From: Flavobacterium sp.
GTDB taxonomy: Bacteria > Bacteroidota > Bacteroidia > Flavobacteriales > Flavobacteriaceae
Length of the DNA stretch: 8,464 nt
NCBI GenBank assembly: GCA_015478765.1
Contig: JADMKR010000009.1
Location: 1 to 8,464 of the forward strand
Reading direction: 5' to 3'
Part shown: positions 6,619 to 8,464 of the stretch, in pieces
Position numbering within the stretch: the first letter of the stretch is position 1
Layout: each line of letters begins with the position of its first letter
The notes under the pieces: model-generated
What the model saw: the letters and a program-made list of their open reading frames with translations, nothing else
The model's database searches: none
Told to the model about the DNA's origin: nothing
Position numbers and translations under genes: made by a program

Positions 6619-7023
6619 ATGGAATATATATTTTTAATTTTGGCGATACTGCTTGCAACCATCATCGGCTATCGTTTCTTTATTTTAAAGCAAATGTATT
6701 GGACCAGCCAGTACCAAATTTCCAAAGTATATTCGAAGCCCAATGATGTGGCTGCAACCATTAACCGCTCTTTAAAGGATGCTAAGTTTACGCACATTCA
6801 GGATTCAGGAAATGTGCTGTTTGCCCGCGCAAATGCGACTATGTCATCGTGGTCGGAAATCATTAGAGTGAACTATTTTGTCGAAAAGAACAAACTACAC
6901 GTTGATTTCATTTCCCGATGTGCCGTGCCGGTGCAGATATTTGATTGGGGAAAGAACCGGCGCAATGCTAAACGATTTTTTGCCCGGTTGGAGAGTAACC
7001 TGATTAAGAGTACCTATTCTTAA
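6619..7023 (+). CDS. Small single-span membrane protein of unknown function
   Basis: The product is 134 residues long. Residues 2-21 form one hydrophobic membrane segment (EYIFLILAILLATIIGYRFF), probably a signal anchor, followed by a basic/polar domain with predicted alternating strands (about 30-134). I do not recognise the family and see no catalytic motif. The start at 6619 is chosen because it lies 4 bases after the stop of the envelope protein gene and directly precedes the hydrophobic segment; a longer reading from 6529 would run inside the preceding gene. Its last 20 bases overlap the 3' end of the minus-strand gene at 7004-7357. Tight spacing suggests that it works with, or is at least expressed with, the envelope protein. 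Confidence 0.8.
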   Translation: MEYIFLILAILLATIIGYRFFILKQMYWTSQYQISKVYSKPNDVAATINRSLKDAKFTHIQDSGNVLFARANATMSSWSEIIRVNYFVEKNKLHVDFISRCAVPVQIFDWGKNRRNAKRFFARLESNLIKSTYS

Positions 7024-7357
7024 ACCATACCTTCTGCCATTCACGGCGTAATATCAGGTACGAGACCTGTTCGGAAAGCTGAACAAGGTCAGGTCCATCC
7101 AGTTTTTTGATCTGGTCTTCGGCAACATCTATAATGTACAGCAGGTTCAAATATTCGGCAAACTTATATTGAATAAGCCGATATATCTTTTCGTGCAACT
7201 GGATAGTAAGCTCGTGCGGCGAGGTACTCATGGGGAAATCGACCGGCTCATTGGCAAGATTAAAATCCTTGTTTAATTGCTCGAGCAATTTGGTGTAAAG
7301 ATTTTCTTGACTGACTTCAGTTAACAGCGAATCGATATTCGGCGGTGGATTGAACAA
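7004..7357 (-). CDS. Conserved-looking small cytoplasmic protein of unknown function, TTG start
   Basis: The product is 117 residues long, mostly helical and charged, with no signal peptide or membrane segment. It starts MFNPPPNIDSLLTEVSQENLY if TTG 7357 is used. There is no ATG between the stop of the upstream isoprenyl synthase gene (in the same frame, 7373-7375) and this TTG; the first internal ATG would remove 42 residues. The TTG lies 15 bases after that stop, so translation probably follows from the upstream gene in a shared transcript. The sequence resembles, from memory, a protein of unknown function widespread in Bacteroidota, but I cannot name a domain. Its 3' end overlaps the convergent membrane-protein gene by 20 bases. 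Confidence 0.75.
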   Translation of the reverse strand: MFNPPPNIDSLLTEVSQENLYTKLLEQLNKDFNLANEPVDFPMSTSPHELTIQLHEKIYRLIQYKFAEYLNLLYIIDVAEDQIKKLDGPDLVQLSEQVSYLILRREWQKVWFKNRYS

Positions 7358-7372
7358 TGTAGTAGATTTGTG

Positions 7373-8347
7373 TTAGACCTGGCGACGCATTAAATTTTCA
7401 CCAAATGCGCGCAGCATAATTTTTTTATCGTCGGCAATTGCGATCTTATCCAGTGTAGTGAAAGCGTCGATCGTAAACTTTTGAATTGCTTCAAGGGTTG
7501 CGGTCGAAGCGCCGGTATCGTTGAAAAGTTGGCGTACCGATGCGATTTTGTCGGAATTGTCACTGGGCTGAATCGAATATAGATGGTCTAATTCCGACGC
7601 CTGGTTTGGCGACGCCAATGCGACTGCCTGCAAATACAAATACGTCTTTTTATTTTCGATGATGTCGCCACCTGTCTGCTTCCCAAAAGTTTCCGGATTG
7701 CCATAAACATCGAGGTAGTCATCCTGTATCTGAAATGCGATACCGAGATTTCGTCCAAACTCATAAATGGCATCACAATTTTCGGATGATGTCCCGGCTA
7801 TGATCGCACCCATTTTTAGCGCCGCGGCGACCAAAACTGCGGTTTTATACTCAATCATTTTCAAGTATTCGGCTATGGTGACATCGGAACGGATCTCAAA
7901 ATCAACATCCGATTGCTGACCTTCACAAACTTCCAGGGCAGTTTTGCTGAAAAGTTGCGCCAGCGAACGAAAAACTGTCGGCTCATACTGCTCAAAATAC
8001 TGATATGCCAGTATCAACATCGCGTCGCCTGATAAAATCCCGGTGTTTAATCCCCACTTTTCATGCACTGTTTCATTACCGCGGCGCAATGGAGCGTCAT
8101 CCATAATATCGTCGTGTACCAGCGAAAAGTTATGGAATACTTCCATGGCCATCGCCGCCGGCAGTGCTTTGGCATAATCGGAACCAAAAATATCGGCCGA
8201 CATAAGTGTCAACAAAGGCCTGATACGTTTTCCGGGAAGTCGTAAAATGTAGTCGATCGGCTCGTAAAGATTTTCGGGCGTCCTTAAAATTCGCTGCTCA
8301 TCAAGATATTCCAGAAAATGCCGGCGATAGTGTTCAACTGAATGCAT
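7373..8347 (-). CDS. Short-chain trans-isoprenyl diphosphate synthase (FPP/GGPP synthase family)
   Basis: This 324-residue enzyme condenses isopentenyl diphosphate with allylic diphosphates to build the isoprenoid chain used for quinones, carotenoids or carrier lipids. It is all-helical and cytoplasmic. The family motifs are complete: GKRIRP (39-44), the first aspartate-rich motif DDIMD (79-83) followed by APLRRG, K168-T169 in EYKTAVL, and the second motif QIQDDYLD (D209, D210, D213) followed by FGKQTGGDI. The first motif has no two-residue insertion, and the fifth residue before it is aromatic (F74). In well-studied relatives this pattern stops elongation at short chains, so a product of about C15-C20 is inferred rather than a long menaquinone tail. 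The start ATG 8347 gives a normal N-terminus and length. The next gene begins 15 bases downstream. A near match to the -7 element, CACTTTTG, lies at 8390-8397 on this strand. Confidence 0.93.
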   Translation of the reverse strand: MHSVEHYRRHFLEYLDEQRILRTPENLYEPIDYILRLPGKRIRPLLTLMSADIFGSDYAKALPAAMAMEVFHNFSLVHDDIMDDAPLRRGNETVHEKWGLNTGILSGDAMLILAYQYFEQYEPTVFRSLAQLFSKTALEVCEGQQSDVDFEIRSDVTIAEYLKMIEYKTAVLVAAALKMGAIIAGTSSENCDAIYEFGRNLGIAFQIQDDYLDVYGNPETFGKQTGGDIIENKKTYLYLQAVALASPNQASELDHLYSIQPSDNSDKIASVRQLFNDTGASTATLEAIQKFTIDAFTTLDKIAIADDKKIMLRAFGENLMRRQV

Positions 8348-8353
8348 ACTATA

Positions 8354-8462
8354 AGTTTCCGCTAAATTAGATTATTTATGTTCGGTCAGCAAAAGTGACG
8401 ATACGCTATTTGTTAAAAAAACCATAAATACATCGGAAACTATTTTTGTGTTAAAAGTTTCC
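8354..8462. repeat. Three copies of GGAAACT / AGTTTCC upstream of the isoprenyl synthase gene
   Basis: AGTTTCC occurs at 8354-8360 and 8456-8462, and its reverse complement GGAAACT at 8435-8441. The first and second copies extend to an 8-bp inverted pair (AGTTTCCG / CGGAAACT), and the second and third form a 7-bp inverted pair around a 14-base spacer that holds most of a plus-strand -7 match. These could be regulator sites between divergent genes, or coincidence in a short stretch. Confidence 0.4.
8441..8448 (+). promoter_or_regulatory. Possible plus-strand promoter element for a gene beyond the right edge
   Basis: TATTTTTG matches TAnnTTTG exactly and faces away from the isoprenyl synthase gene, suggesting a divergent gene just outside the window. 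No start codon for it can be assigned from the 16 remaining bases, and the nearest upstream TTTG (8409-8412) is 28 bases away, which is too far for a standard -33 element. Confidence 0.3.
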
Positions 8463-8464
8463 TG

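Overview
The window looks like ordinary chromosomal DNA of a Bacteroidota bacterium, most likely Flavobacteriales. The evidence is the SucA and SucB termini, which read like the flavobacterial enzymes. There is also a lack of clear Shine-Dalgarno sequences before most starts, and exact matches to the Bacteroidota -7 promoter element TAnnTTTG sit a short distance upstream of four genes. Nine protein-coding genes fill almost all of the window. No tRNA, rRNA, insertion sequence, CRISPR array or phage gene is visible. No stretch over 300 bases lacks a gene.

Layout. Positions 1-428 (minus) hold the first 142 codons of a PlsC-like acyltransferase that runs off the left edge. Upstream of it on the same strand is a TatD-family metal-dependent hydrolase (490-1254). 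A 134-base divergent region with a perfect 12-bp inverted repeat separates it from a small retropepsin-like aspartic protease on the plus strand (1389-1826). A hairpin with a run of nine T on the minus strand (1830-1861) ends the next unit, sucA-sucB (minus, 5951 down to 1870). These genes encode the E1 and E2 subunits of the 2-oxoglutarate dehydrogenase complex of the TCA cycle. E3 (lipoamide dehydrogenase) is not in the window. Divergent from sucA is a two-gene plus-strand unit: a signal-peptide-bearing beta-barrel-like envelope protein (6066-6614) and a single-span membrane protein (6619-7023). This unit runs tail to tail, with a 20-bp overlap, into a minus-strand pair made of a short-chain trans-isoprenyl diphosphate synthase (8347-7373) and a 117-residue protein of unknown function (7357-7004).

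How the genes work together. SucA and SucB form one enzyme complex. The isoprenyl synthase supplies allylic diphosphates for lipids or quinones, and the acyltransferase probably acts in phospholipid synthesis, so lipid and energy metabolism dominate. The most useful refinements are corrected starts for tatD (GTG at 1254), the protease (ATG at 1389), sucA (ATG at 5951) and the envelope protein (ATG at 6066), together with the mapped promoter elements. I found no clearly new multi-gene system. The least explained items are the inverted repeat at 1333-1366, the orphan intracellular retropepsin, the envelope protein beside sucA, and the two small proteins that overlap at their 3' ends.
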